DNA of 64,000 bases from Oscheius onirici (GCA_932521025.1 OW051471.1:2728001-2792000); one strand, 5' to 3'. Positions 11,801 to 26,800 are shown, counted from the stretch's first letter. The notes: generated by a model not told the origin, from the letters alone. Numbers and translations are program-made.

Positions 11801-14800
11801 TCATTCTTTGGTTATCAAATTCCAGAAACTACAAAAAATAGAAGAACGTGGGGAGTACTTTCAGGCATGAAGATTTAGTTTTCCTCTAACTAAAACCTTT
11901 CATGAGTTATCTATGTCGTTTTTAAGATCTGGAACCAAAAACACTTCAGAAAACTTCCTATTAGCGATTCTTTAGGAGAATCGAACCCGTCTTGTCTCTA
12001 GCTCTCAAACTTTCACCTAATTCGCTAGCTTGTAAAATGTCACAAGTCCTGAATTCCTTTCCTCCGAGCTAGAAAAGAAACTTTCTTGTCCTTGCTCCGC
12101 ACAATGGTACCCAACCCCTATGGTGTGCCTTTCTTACATCTTTCCAACTACTTTTTATTCAACCTTTCAAAGCGTATAACCAGACATAAGCAGGTGATAT
12201 TACTTTCAGTTAGGTTACAGAAAATGTTCCAGAAAACTTTATTGTTCACAGTAAGAAGTTCCCTTCTTCATTTTCTAGCTTACAAAATTAAAAGCTGCTT
12301 ATAAATTGTAAACCAAATCAACTTTTTCGTCTTCCCATAGTCGTGAAACATTTTCTCTACTCTCCTAAATCGTTTTTACCCACAAAACTATAATTCTTAT
12401 CCACTATGACCAGCATTTCGTATTTGCCCTCCTTCCTCGGTCTCGTGCTTCTCTATGAATAGCGAATGTGGAGCTCCTAGTTCTCCCAAAAGGAGTTGCC
12501 TCCAAATTCTCTCAGCGTTTTTTTTCAAAGTCTCTTTATGTTTCACTATCTGCATAAAAACAAAGTTTAGTTTTCTTCAAACACTCTTGAATTAGTCCTT
12601 GCAAGTTGTCACATGTCGCTCACGAAAACCTCTTCCTTCTAACGTGTAAACAGCTGATGGCACTTCTCTTTTTTTTGCCCCAGTTCCAAAGCATTTGTTG
12701 GTCGAATTGTTGCAAGAGAGCACACAAACCGGTTGGATGTTCGCGCCATTTACGGCATTTCCCTTGCCTCTTTTTTGACACTTTTTCATATAGTTCGTAC
12801 TAAAGAGGTTGGCTATTACCATTGATAAATTTATACCCGTCCGATAATATGCCTTGAACTTCACAGCAAGTTTTAGCTCAAACTAATCATTTTTCGGGGT
12901 TTTAATGTTCTAGAAAGTTGTAGTCCAAAAACTGCAAATTTGCAGCACATCGGAAAGCTGAAAAATTGAACTTTCGTGCATAAAAATTGCTTCGAAGTTA
13001 TTCTGTTTGATAGGATGCTTTTATATTACGGGCTGAAACAAAAGCAAAAAATTGTTAAAAATGTAAAAAAAACTTTCAGTCTACCCACCCGGAATGCAGC
13101 AGAATCCGGGACAACCTCAAGCTGGTGGTTTTCCTGGCCGGCCTGGAGGTCCGCCAGGCACTCCGGGAGCCATGGCGCGGCCACAGTATCCACAGGGAGC
13201 AGCACAGGCGCCACAACAGTACCCTGCCTATCCACCGGGACAACAGGGATATCCTCCCGGCTATCCGCCACAACAGGCAATGTACAGAGGTCCTCCGGGA
13301 GCGCAGGTTGGTTTTTTTTTCTTACGAAAACAAGAAGATGGCTACCGTCAGTCCTTGCCACTGGATACTTGTCAAACTTCAAAATAAAGTCAAATCACCA
13401 TTCCATTGAACTTTGTCTAATTCTCTAATGAATCTGGGTTTGTGAAAAAGTGGATTCTTTAGACAAAGAGGGATTTGTCTCTACATTGTGTTTTTTTTTA
13501 GGACACCGAAAAAAAAGTGAACAATACAAAGTGGATTATAAGAACTCAACAAAAAGTAAACAATATTGCGCACAAAGGTCAAATCCACGTCTTTCCTCAG
13601 AGAACCAGGAAAACTGAATCGAGAGAATTTTCAAAGACCAGTTGTTTTTTGCCCTATGTTTCTGCTCATTCCGAAATCGACGACTGAAGTAATCTAGTTC
13701 CAATTGGATGAACTCAAACGAACACGAAAGAAATTTTAGGAAAAAGTCACATTCTAGTCGAGCGACTGTGACGAAGCTGGTGGCCTCACTTCCGGGGCAT
13801 ATTTTACGTTAAAATTTTCTGAGTATTTTCTGAGCTCAAAAGGTTACATTGGAGTGCATAAAATAAGCTCTGATACAACACGACTCTTCTTAATTTTAGT
13901 TATCTGGTCTGAACATTAAAACATCTCTAATTCTTAAAAATAGGACGTCTGGTTCTCTGAGGAAAGACGTGGATTTGACCTTTGTGCGCAATATTGTTCA
14001 CTTTTTGTCCGGTCTCCTAAAAGAAAACACAGTGTAAAGACAAATCCCTCTTTGTCTAAAAAATCCACTTTTTCACAAATCCAGATTGTTCACTTTTTGT
14101 CAAAATTCATGGAATTTACGAAGAGGTTCTCTACACTAGCAAAAAGTGTGAACCATCATTTTCGGCACGGTCCGATTCATTTTTGCACCGATCGAGACCA
14201 GACCGGCCAGAACTTAGCCGATGTCGAGCTGCTCCGCACCGATGTTGAGCTGCTCTAAGAAAGGAATGGGTATTTCCCACTATCTTTCGAATTTTACAGG
14301 ACCAGCATAGAAACAGAAAACTACCATACTCCCTCGTTCCTAAAAGTATCGGACATTGCGCCATGAACAAGAAGTAAACTCAGAATAACTGCCTTGCGCC
14401 TTCGCCTAATGGCTGGAAACGGTCGAATGCGATCAAAAAAGTTGCCAGAGCGTGGCTGAAGTCAAATTGTACTCAAAACAATTTAGCAAAAAGATTTCCA
14501 GAAGGGCGGGATCGAACTCGGGTCGTGTGGATGGAGTAGCGACACTTGGCAATACACTAACTTTTTCCTTAAAAAAATTTGTCCAAAAATGCAGGGCGTA
14601 GAGGTGTGATCCGGGTCGAAAATCAAAATTCTAAAAGATACCCCTCTGAGATAGACTTAGTTATACCTCCAAAATTTCAGAGAAAAATTTACAAAAATGA
14701 GCCCGCAAATCGCGCACAATCGCGGACGCCGGACGGCGGACGTTTTGGAAAACTAGAACTTTGTCTTTTTTAAGTTTTCGAGCTATCTGCTTGAAACAAA

Positions 14801-17800
14801 GGCGCTAGGAGTAACTTTTTACGCTGAATCCGATGGAAAGGGTCCCGAAATCTGAAAATGCTTCTGGCGCGCGCTGCGCGCGTTTTCAAGGTTAATAGGC
14901 ACTAGTAGGAGGCAAAAAGAAAGTTTGGAATCCACCCCGCGCTCCGCGCGGTGTGCGATTCCAAACTTTCTTTTGTTCAACTTTTTCTCCCCTCCAAGAA
15001 CGTTTCCTAGAAAAAGAAGCGCGACCCAAACTCTGTTTTTATCCGACTCAATTATTGAAATGAGATGCCGATAGAAGTGGAGACTCTTCCCCCCTCCGGG
15101 CGGCAAAGGAACCGCTTTCCAATCTTCCAGAGCACACATATTGAGCTACTTCTTCATATTGGCTCGGACTAATACAGTCGGTAAACAGTTTCTGGGAAAG
15201 TTTTTTGGAACTTTACAGAATTTTCTTTCGAAGAATAAAGCGTGCAACTAGTAACTTTATTCCATACAAAAAGTTCTGTGAAAACCTTGCACAAAAGTGG
15301 TCAGGAAATAAAATCAGGAATTATTTTGAACGTTTGCGGGAACGGACTGGATAACACAGCCAGAGGCGCACGCTTTGTGAAATCCTTGAAACATCTCTCT
15401 ACTACTAAAGCGCAATGGTGTCTGTCGTGGACTCTGTGTGTTTGTTTATTTCTCCGGGACCTCAAATTTTGGTGTATTGTTAAAGGGACAGTCTCATTAT
15501 AGCCGTGCAGCCGTGCAGTGGAAATTGGCCAACTGCGTGGCTTTTTTTCCTCGTTCTACACTCATTTTTTCAATTTGTACTTGTTTCTAATCGATTTCTC
15601 GTCAAAAAGTACCCCTAAAATGAGTAGTGGGACGCTGGTGGAAAATTGACCGAAATAGACCAAAAAGCAAAAAAAAATGAGTGGTGGAACGTCAAAATTG
15701 GTGGAAAAATGACGGAAATAGGTGAAAATAACGTTTTTTGACCAGAGAGTGCTTTTTGGTCTATTTCGGTCAATTTTCCACCAGCGTCCCACTACTCATT
15801 TTAGGGGTACTTTTTGACGATACATCGATTAAAAACAATTAAAAATCGAAAAAATGAGTGTAAACCCCCTAAAAAAGCAAAAATACAATTTGTCGTGGGT
15901 CCCGCCACGAAGTTGCACAAATTTGTTTTTAACAAGTCGCGACAGGTAAAGCAAGGGGTAATTTTAGTGGATTTGGCTTTGCCTCCCACTGGCGCATAAT
16001 TTTTTTTCTGAAATTTTGGATAGAGGTATAACTAACCGTATCTCAGAGGGGGTATCTTTTAGAATTTTGATTTTCGACCCGGATCACACCTCTACGCCCT
16101 GCATTTTTGGACAGAAATTTTTTTACGGAAAAAGTTAGTGTATTGCGTGTAAGTGTCGCTACTCCATCCACACGACCCGGGTTCGATCCCGCCCTTCTGT
16201 AAATCTTTTTGCTAAATTGTTTTGAGTACAATTTGACTTCAGCCACGCTCTGGCAACTTTTTTGATCGCATTCGACCGTCCCCCCCCCCCCCCTTTAGGC
16301 GAAGGCGCAATGTTGTTGTTCTGAGTCTAGCGAAATCTTGGTCATACGGCTAAGCCCGATGCTTTTAGGAACGAGGGAGTACGGAAGTTTTCTTCTTATA
16401 CCCTGGTTCTGTAAAATGGCACAGGGTTTGCATATGTTTTTTTACGTAGGTTTGCTAAACGTTCTAGGTATATAATTCCTCAGATTCTGATGAATTAGGT
16501 CTCGAAAAAAAAGAACTTTCGTAACAAAGAACTAAAATGCCAAAAACTTGATTGTAAGAGATGTTAACCAGGCATGATCTCTGACCAAAGCGGTCCTGGT
16601 CCGGTCTCAATCCTTTCTTGGAGCAGCTCGACATCAGTGTGTTAAAGTTCTGGTGCAAAGTAGTCTGGTGTCGGTACAAAAAAATGAACCAGACCATACC
16701 GAAAAAGATGGTTTACACTTTTTGCTAGTGTATAGGTAATCACTGTTTTAAATTCTATGAATTTTGACAAAAAGAGAACAATCTGGATCTGTGAAAAAGT
16801 GGATTCTTTGAAGAAGAAGGGATTTGTTTTTGCCTTGCGTTTCACTGACCGAACAAAAAGAGAACAATAACTTGTCTGAACTGTGTAACCTGACAAAAAG
16901 AACAATATCTCCTACAAAAGTCAAATCGTCGTCTTTTCTCATAGGATCACTCTTTTATCGTCTGCTCCAGAAACGTTTCAATAGAAGTGAGGAGAGAGTG
17001 CTGTCGAGTTAGGGACAAGAGTTGGATAAGACGTTTTTTATTGGGAGAGAATCCAGTTGTTTTTCTCCGGTTTCTTATTTTACTCGTTGTATCAGATATC
17101 AACTAGATCCCTTTCCTATCAGTGTGATAAAAACAACGGAAAATTTCTATAACTGGACTCCCGTCACAAACTTCTCAGCCTAATATTCCTTGATTCACAA
17201 CAGATTCATGTCACAAAAATAATGTATCGTTGAGCGCTAAACATTGTTCACTAGCTCATCTTCGGCTGTGGGTCAAACATAGTCCGTTTTCTTCGATGTT
17301 ACAATCAGGGTTTCTGGAGCAGTGATCCTATGAGAAAAGACGAGGATTTAACTTTTGTAGGAGATATTGTTCTCTTTTTGTCAGGTTACACAGTTCCGAC
17401 AAGTTATTGTTCTCTTTTTGTTCGGTCAGTGAAGCGCAGGGCAAAGACAAATCAGTTCTTCTTCAAAGAATCCACTTTTTCACAGATCCAGATGTTTTTA
17501 CTAATTTTGAATTGACAGGTTCAATTCCTTGTGTTGTCGATTTTGTTTTTGCATATTAGTTCAAGGAGTTTATGTGAAACAGAGGCCAAAAAGAACGGCG
17601 GAACCACCGGTTGAAGAGCACAGTTAGATGGCTCGGCGCACTGACATAGTTTCTTGCGAAGTAACGCGTTTCTGAGTTTTGCGATGTTCTGCAAACTTGT
17701 AGTTTTTCATCTGTTCTACAACTTTGCAGAACATTGTTTGGGCAAAAAATCCCGTCTTCGGTATGAAAACCGTCAGTCAAGTTGCGAGGTTCAGGCTTGT

Positions 17801-20800
17801 TGAAAACCTGCGCTGCGGTCTGGGGCTGCAGCCAGGTTGGACTTTGCGGCGGGCTAAAAAAATTCATTTCGCATTTTTTTTCTGATTTTTTTTGTTTCCA
17901 AATACGTCCCCTGATTAAATTTAGTTTTGCCATCAGAAAACTTGGAAGAAAATCGAAAACTGACAATGAAAATAGAAGAAAACTGCTATTTTTACCGAAT
18001 TTCGTCAAAAATCCGCATTTTCTTCTATTTTTGTCGTCAGTTTTCGATTTTCTTCCAATTTTTCTGATGGCAAAACTAAATCTAATCGAGGACGTATTTG
18101 GAAACAAAAAAAATCAGAAAAAAAAATGCGAAATGAATTTTTTTAGCCCGCCGCAAAGTCCAACTTGGCCGCAGCGCAGCCCAGACCGCAGCGCAGCGCA
18201 ACAACCCAGAATCAACAAGCCTGGCGAGGTCAGTCGTAATGAAAATGAGACAAGTGAAAAAAAATGAGACAGGCGCCCCGCTTTGGCTGCATTCATGAAC
18301 TTAGATAAGTGACTAATACACTGAGATAAATGACAGTAGGGGGAGGCTCGCTTTAAGAATCGCCCTCTTCACCCAGACGACCCGGGTTCGACTCCTCTCC
18401 TCGCCAAATATTTTTCCTAATTTGTTTTCAGTAGGAAATAGAGTCAGGGTAACCGGTAGGGGATTGGAAGGATCAAAAGGGTTCGGTTGACTGGGGAAGG
18501 GATCAAAGGAATCAGAAGAGATCGATTGACTGGGGAAGGGATCAGAAGTTTAGAATTAAACACAAATAGAAAAGCCGGCTGGTACTTTTCTAAAAGACTT
18601 TTTGTTGCAAAAAACTTAAATCGATGAACTTTACATAAAAAGTCTCATGCTATATTTTCATCTGCCAATAAACTGCACCGAGTTGATATTGAAATAAGGA
18701 AAAGTTGACACCAAACGTTTCAGTGAGCTTGAAAATCTTCCGAATCTAATCTGGATGTTATACTTTTGTACTGTTAGTATATTTTGAGACAAACTTGGTG
18801 AATATCAACTTGTAAGGTAGAAAACTACACAGAAAACTACAGAAAACTACACCACACCTGCGTACAATTAGCCATCACGAAGTTGAAAAGCTACTTTTTG
18901 AATCGGAAATGCGGGTACAGACTGTCTAGGATATAGCGTGTCTATTTGATAATCTTCGCAACTATGTTCCAACTTCTTCATATAGCCACAAAAGGCTTCT
19001 GTAAAATAGTTCTGGAGTTTTCTGCAAGTCTCTGTAAATTTTCATAAAGCTAATTCTACCGTTTTCAGGTCGGCCAACCGATGAGACCCTACATCTCTCC
19101 ACAGGCTTCGATGCCACCACAAGGTTGGTTCATTCTTTCTTCAAACTACTGTTGAAGGGCTATGAAAACTCATATAAAAGATCACTGAAACAAATACAAT
19201 ATTTGTTCCCTTTTCGAATCATCTCTCTTCAACGAGCTAGAACTAATTGCGGTGAGGAAGCAGGTACTCACTTATGCAATAAGGCTCTCGGGAGCGGCAG
19301 TCGAACACCTGCGTAACTGATTGTTTTCAGTCGAATATGGGCACAACATTTACAGGGTGGGGTGTAACAGAAAAAAAGGAGGAAGCTTCGAAATCCGCAA
19401 CAATCAGAACTCCAAGAGTACTAAAATTTATAAATAAGGGCTTCGTATTAGCGGCTTGCCAGTGTGGGTCACTGAGGCTCCAATGTTACAACAAAACGGT
19501 GAAACACAAACGAAATTCAAACTTTTAGTTCTGCTGTACTAGTGGGAGGACGATAAAAAGATGCTAACCAAAGTATACAGGGCACTGGGTGGGAAAATGA
19601 AGGAAAATGTAGGATTCCCTCAAAAAGAACGTCCTGTCCAAAAAGTTACTGGTATTTTGAATTCACTTCACATGTTTGTTGTCTTGTCAGTTTATTTCCA
19701 CTGAAGAATGCCGTTTTTGCTTTGCCGTAAACATATTTTTTTTAGGAAATTTGGAGAAAATAGCGGATAGTTGAGTAAAATGTTGCAGAACTGTAAGCAA
19801 AATGGGTAGCAAATACCACGTGAAACAAAAGTAAATACCTTGCTACCAAAATGTCTGTTCGTTTTTCAATTTCGTCTGTTCACTGGTTTTTGCACCGCTA
19901 TATTGCCGTTACATAATCAACACAATATTGTCTTCGGGTATTCACGAAGAATATGAAACACATCAACATTTTTCAATTGAACCACACCAAATAGTCTTTA
20001 CAACAGATTCTGGAATCTAAACTTGTATTTTTTTAGCTTTGGGAAGTCACTAAATATACTAGACAAGAGCTAAGAATTCTAAGAGTTTAGCTTCATTTTT
20101 TTTGTTATAACTTCAGAATGCAAGCAGGCCTATTTTTCGCCTGCCAGGGCTGAAAATATTACATACTTACCATCTTGATAAGATTTTCTAGGAAATTTAG
20201 GGCTTTACCTCTTTCCTGAAACACAAAGAACCATAAGAATTAGTATATCCCTCTGATTTCCCTCCAATTTCCAAAGACTATAATTCCTCTTCTCGTGTCT
20301 CTCTCAGTCTGTAATCAGCCGTCTCCATACTCATATTCTGACGATTCTCCTCCAGCCAAGAGGATCGAGAGAAGCAGCTGCACACAGTGCCCATTACGAG
20401 ACCTCGTTCCTGAGATTCTGATGCCGGCTGGCTAATCCGCGCCTCGCGTTTGTCGCACCTGTCCGCTCTATAAGGGACGAGAGACAAATCGCATCCTAAT
20501 TTCCTCTGGACTATCCTCTTCCGGAGCTCACGAATCCCCCAAGATTATATGGGAAGCGGAGGCAGAGACTTCATTTCATTCCTATTTCAATCCGTGGGCT
20601 TTGGCAGCTTTTTTGGCCCGAAATTAGGGGATTTTGGGAGAACGGAGCTTCTAAGGTGCTTTCAGAAACTGTCCTTTTTGTACAACAATTGAAAAAAAAT
20701 GCCTAAATTGATGTCTGTGCATTTTGAAGAACCTGACAATAAGCATCCAGTATATCTTTGCTTGAGCACCGGTAATTTTACACCAACTTTCAGCAAAAAC

Positions 20801-23800
20801 ATTTCGTACTGCAAACTTTTTTGAATACAATGTTTTGGATAATCAAAGTACCTTTCTTACCGTTCTCTATTACTCAGCTTGAAACATATACCAAACCAAA
20901 ATGCATTATTTTCATTCCTCCTAAAAGGTGCACAAAATGTGAAATTTCGGTATTTGGGTGATATTGAAAAATTTCTGTATTCCGCTTCGAACGACTTAGC
21001 ATAAACGAAAGCTTATCGCCTATCAGTGAAACATTTTTCTTTTAATTAATCAATCCCCTTTCAAGCGAAAAACACAACACTTTTTTCCCTCAACTGCTCT
21101 CTGATATTTCGAATTGTGCTTCACTTTACATATGGTCTGTTCAGAAAGAAGAGGGATTACCATAAGATTTTAGCTCTTCCCTTCGAGACCCACTTAGCAC
21201 ACCAACATTGGATGCCAACAAATTTGAAAGATACGCAGCGAACTTTGGAATTTGTTGGCTGAGTATCCAATGTTTGTGTGCTTAGTGGGTCTCGAAGGAA
21301 AGGAAAGAGCTAAAATCTTATGGTAATCTCTCTTCTTTTTGAACAGACCATATGTAAACTTCAAAAAACAACTGCTGTTACGATAGAGTTTATTAGTCGA
21401 AACAACTATGTATCCTTTATCCACCTACAGCACAACAATTTGCAAAATTTCTCGGTAATCGGGGAAAAACTGACGGAAACATATGCAAAAGCCTCTGTCC
21501 TAATCTGTCTGCACATTTCTTCGTTCTCAGGGTTCTTCAAAATATTTTTCACTTTCTTATCCAAAACGTAATAAATGTTACCTTATATATTTTCTCAATG
21601 TTACCTTATATATTTTCCAAAACATTGTCAAGAACAAAACCTGTTGGACCTCAAAAACCGACAGAATTTATAAAGTACTGATTGACACTCTACTAATAAC
21701 CGTCTTTTTCTAATTGTTACTCATTTGTCCAAAGAACTAATTTGCTGACTGTCCTCCTCCTCCTTATTAGTAGGCAAAGGTCACACCCACGGCCGGCTAC
21801 ATTTCGCTCTCTTCGAAAGATTTGTTGTCTACCGGCTCCTGTTTTTGTCTCACTCTCTTGACGTAGTTTTTTTCCTCCACTTGTTTACTGCCTTTTTGAT
21901 TCGTTCATTTGTTTTGAAATTTGGTTCAAGTATAACATTAGACATCGAAAAGGGTAAGGTGTTTTGACTGTTTTCACACATTTGGACGAAGCGACATTTT
22001 GTGTTTTTTTTTGCAAAATGCGGCGAAAATAACAGACACCCCTCCAGCTTCTGAGTATCATGTGTTTCACTTCTTCGGTTTCTGACTAAGTTTTTGATTA
22101 TGTTGCAGTACAGGTTTTTCGAATTTGTTTCAAACTGTTCATTAGATATCGGAGAGAACAGTTATTCAATCGGTGAACTAACTTTTTCCTTTCTAAGAAA
22201 GTCAAAAACGTAGCCTATAAAAACAAAGTCCGTTCTTTGAGTAGTTCGTGAAACAACGAAAAAAAAACTGAAAACACGAAACTAGGCGAAACTGCAAGGG
22301 TGGAAAAAGTCAGTTTTTTCTCCGTAGAAGCACCTTTTGGGATTCAAAAAAATGAAAAAACAAGTTTTTTCCACGCACTTGCGTTAACTTTTTTTCTTTC
22401 TTCATATCACCTTACAATTAGTTCACAAGTGTTTAGTTAGAGCACTGCAAGGCTTAGAGAGTTTCCAAAATTCGTCAGCTTTTTGCTACTCCCTCTCTCC
22501 CGGCCCGAAACAAGCAAATCCCCCTCCTCTGATTACACGAAGCCATTTGTGGTGGACTATCCATGCGGCTCTCTCTCAGAGACCTCGTTATCATCACGCT
22601 TCGGCTTCCCCTTTCATCGAGAGCGAGCAGAACGGCTTCATTCCCATCATTACGGCCTCTCTCTCTCTCTCTCTTTCTCTCTGTTCTCACAATGACGCAA
22701 ATTTGCACCTGCGACGGTGATTTCGAGACTACGTTCTGTTGGAAAATGAACAAGATCATGCCCTTTTTTGTATTTCAAGCTATTCTCGCTGAAAATAGTT
22801 GAAACATTAGTAGCTTTCCATCTTATCTTGAACAAAATATGCTGTCAAAATTCCCTCTTCTCTTCAATTTTCAGTCCAGAATGTGAAAAAGTTGAATCAT
22901 CCACTTCAAATTGCTCTCGCGTCTCTGTGTGTGTGTCTGTGTGTGTGTCTGAAGCTCTAATTGATGATAAGGAGGGGAGCTTTGTGCACAAATTAGTTTT
23001 TAACAAGTCGCGACAGGAAAAGCAAGTGCGCGAAGTGTTCTAACGACTTGGTTGTTTCTTTGGAGGGACAGCGGGTGGCTGGAGCAGAGTGACGAGGGAA
23101 GAATGAAAGGGAACTGAGGGTCCGGGAAAGAAGTGATAGGAGAAGACAAGGAATCTTTAGCCCTGGAAGGGCGGTGCTATCCTTGTAGATAGAAATTGAG
23201 CTAAAAGTATAAGTGTTAGCTACTGGAAAGGGCAGAATTGAGCTACAACTTGAAGTTTTTACCATACTTTTTGTTTCACCAATTGCTAACACTTGGAAAC
23301 TAATAACCTGCATGGTGCATGGTTCAACTTTAGAAAAAAAAACTTCAAAAGAATCTCGGGAGGCAACTTTACATTGTTCTTGTTTCACTGTCTACGTATA
23401 CCTTTCTCTAAAATTATCCTTACAGTTATAAGGCCCTGGGCACAACATTGAAAACAAAATTTCTTCCTAAACTTTGCTCATTCCCTTTTATCCTCTCTCC
23501 GTGTTTCCAAGCTTCTCGTCGCTAAATTTCTACCCGAAAAACATGCCTTTTCTCCAAACTTTGCTCATAAAAATAAGTTCTCCCAAAAAATCAGCTAATC
23601 TTTCACGTATTTTTTACGTTTCACTCTATCACTAACCGTTGCCCTTCATCAATGTTAGCGATTATATAAAGTGAACAAAAATCTAAAAAAACCGCATTGT
23701 ATCTCTCCAGTTTTTCAGTAAGATTGTTGTTCCCATATTTTGTTTCCCCATTTTCCCAACGCTCTAATTTTCCACACCTTTGTCTTTTCAGGTTCTTTTA

Positions 23801-26800
23801 CGCATTGTCAAAACTTGACGAAATTCAGTACTTTGCTAAGCGTTCGGACCGGTAAAACAGAAAAGAGCCTTCGTTTATCACCAAACTCTCAACTCTTTTC
23901 CTCCAGTCAAACGTCAGAACTTTAGAAAATGAAGTCTCGACTCTCAGAGAAAGAGAGAGAATCTAGAATTAGGCAATTACCGCCTCGTTCTCTCTGATTA
24001 GTTACTTCTCCTATCTGCCTCATTTCCCGCCATTCAGATGTTTTGTGTTGCTGAAATTGAAAAATAGTTGTTGCGGGAGAGAGTGAAGGGCTGTAATATT
24101 ATTTTCGCACGCCGACGGCGAGAAAATGTCCGTTATCCGGTTAATCAACGAGTGAGAGAGAGAGGCAGAGAAAGACTTTTGTGTGAGTGAATGTCCCTTT
24201 TCAGCTTTTTTTTTTTACTTTTATTGTTTTGTGAACATTCATATTGTAAAAAAAGCTTTCCAGTTCCTACTCGAGAAAACTCGAGATGAAACAAGAATAG
24301 TTTTATAAGGTTACATGAATGGAACCCTATGGTCTCTTTGTTTTGCTTATTTTTCTTGCAGGAAATGTCGATAACGTAGTGAGTTTCCCAGATCCAGGAA
24401 TAATTATTCCAAAGTTGAAACAAAATGTTTCGATTATTTCGGATAAGTGAGATTATTCACGAAGGCCTGATTGTCGTTTCCCAGAAACGTCCTTTCCAGT
24501 CTTCCCAAAAATCAAAAAGAGGTTCTGTTACCTCACTGTTTTTGAAGAATAGTTTGTTCTACCAGTAAGGGAGCTTTTTGTCTTCCGTAAAGCTGCAGGT
24601 CGATCGTTTTTATGCGAAAGAAGTAGAACTTGGATGGTGTGTTTAGGATTTGTAGTCAACAAAAGTTATAAAAATATTTCAGCACTACAACAGAACATCG
24701 ATAGCGTTCTAAGCGATATTCATTCTTGGCCCCCGCAAAAAAATGAAAAAAAAAACAATACTCCCGCCTCGACTGAAATCTCTTTCTACCCAAATTTCCA
24801 TTTCTGTTTATCCAAATTCTCATTTCCACTCCTTTTTGCGCATCCAATTAGGGTACCTTATATCTTTTTCCTTGACTAACAACGATGTGTCAATCAGTTA
24901 CTTTCCAAGCTGTCAATAAGCCCCCAAAATACTGAAGTCTTCTCTTTAGTAGTCATAAATTTTCCATGTTTCAACACTTCCTATATATTGTTCTGCTCGT
25001 TTGGGTTTCATTGAGAGCAGCAGGGAGCAAACAGTCTGTGACAACAGACTACCAAAAGAGGGGATTTTCTGACTATTCTCTGTCTCACACAAGCCAAATT
25101 ACAGTCTGCTCAGTAGAAAATGGCCATTACCGTAATCCATCTTTTCGTGACGAGACCGGTAGCTCGTGCCAAAGGATTTTTTCAGTTACTTTTCAGGGTA
25201 CGTGAAGTTTTGTCAGAATTTGGTCGGGTAATCTTGGCTGAGTAACCACTGTTGGTGCGGTAAATGGGTCTCGACGCGAATAGAAAAGAATCGCCTTCTT
25301 CAAATTGAGCAGACTATATTCCATCTCAACGCAGACTAATGACTGTTTTCCCCTCTCGTCTTTCACACACAGACTGTCCGTCGGGGGTAATTTATGGAGG
25401 GAAAAGGGGAGAAAGGCAACATCTGGGAGAGAAGAAGAAGGAAGGTGCTTCTCTCTTGTTCATTGATATCAGTCATGATTTTATAATTTCTGGGACATTT
25501 GTTGACCTTTCCAAATAGAAAACTTGTGAGATCTGAACTTGTACCCAGTGCGGAAGTTCACTGAACTTTAGGCTGGGTTAAGGAAATCCGTTGCCTTTTT
25601 TTTGTTTCAACGTCTGTCCTATAGGTGTTCTCTTGGGAAAGCCAAGTGGTATTTTTGAGTCTCTCATTTTACAACGTTGTGCTTCACAGTTGAGGTAAAG
25701 GGATACAAGAAGGAGATGCATTGATCTCTATATTCTTTGATGCTGTATATTCTCAGTTTCGCCTAATTTCATCTAAACGACAACAATCCGTTATCCTTCC
25801 TTGAACTTTTATGTTTCTCTGATTTGACAAGACTCATTGGAAAGGATACGTTTTTCTTCGATAGTTTTCCAATTTCTCAAAAACCAGCTAGATTTCGTTT
25901 TTTTGTGTTTCATCCTTTTGGTAATACTGTATCTCAATAATACAGAACTTGTTTTTTTTCCTTCAATTGGCTTACCATTCAATTCGACTATCTCAACCTT
26001 TTTCACGAAAACTCTTCCCATCGTAAGGCGAAAACAAAGCCTCGCCCAGACCAGTCGCTTTTTCTTTCTCTCTTTCGGACGGTATTTTTTTATCTTTTTA
26101 TGTTTCACTCTTTGAACAATACTCACTGGACTGATGAAGATCAGCCGTCGTTCGACTGATTCAGTAGTTTTGTTTCTCAGTTATACCCCGGAATTAGTAC
26201 TTTTTATGTTTTACCATAGCTAAAAACCTATCCAACTGAAACATTTTAAAATCTAGATTTTTTCCGCCTAAAACGATAAACGTTTTCTTTCCCAGACCAT
26301 TCATTTTTCCTCTTCAAGTTTCCCATGTCCTTTTCTCTCTCTCTCTGCATTCAAGTCAAATATCTGCTCCGATTACAAAAAGCTCTCTCGTGATTCCTAA
26401 TCCGTGGTAATCCCTCTCGGTGTTCCCCTTCTCTACCAAACACATCTGGCTCTCTCTCGTGTCAAACAGCCAGCTGTTTTCTCTTATTTTTCTCTCAAAA
26501 AATAGAAGAAACTCAGGGTTTCGATGAAAACACAGCGGAAGACAGCTCGACACACAATTCCATACAAAATCGAGGTTGTGAGCAACGGGGAGCCGACGAG
26601 ACCAGTTTTGAAAAAAGAGCGGAAACCAAGACATATCGTAGTATCGGAACATGACGACAAACTGCATATCCCGAGTCCTGACACACTCAACGGCATGATT
26701 CAGAAAATGGAGCTCAATTGTAAGTTTTTAGGCTTTTTGGATATGAAAAGTTTGTGTTTCTCTTTTTCAATAAGTGGGGTTTTCTTGACGGATGTTCACC

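Larger units (their letters stand above)
10041..13079. other. Long PTIP intron (3.0 kb)
   Basis: The intron has CT-rich, promoter-like stretches (10090-10450 and 10900-11110) and an open stretch at 10912-11292 with no family resemblance and no usable splice phase. It also holds several piRNA-type motifs, listed separately. I see no exon. Confidence 0.45.
14088..16780. repeat. Large imperfect inverted repeat between two related elements
   Basis: The left arm (about 14088-14700) and right arm (about 16010-16780) mirror each other over 600-750 bp. Paired landmarks include ACTCCCTCGTTCC against GGAACGAGGGAGT, and TCGAGCTGCTCC against GGAGCAGCTCGA. Flanked by the elements at 13431 and 16781, the whole forms a nested palindrome of about 4 kb centred near 15.3 kb, with other repeats inserted in its core. 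Confidence 0.7.
13307..19068. other. Long PTIP intron (5.8 kb) filled with repeats
   Basis: Most of the intron is inverted-repeat DNA, detailed in separate entries. I found no PTIP exon inside it that keeps phase between 13306 and 19069. Confidence 0.6.

Noticed and set aside
5888-13306. Gln/Pro-rich exons as an ARID1-type SWI/SNF subunit
   Set aside because: No ARID or other SWI/SNF domain follows; phases carry directly into PTIP-type BRCT exons.
26524-26719. Histone H3-like tail (MKTQRKTARH)
   Set aside because: Only a few residues resemble an H3 tail; no histone fold follows and the rest does not match.
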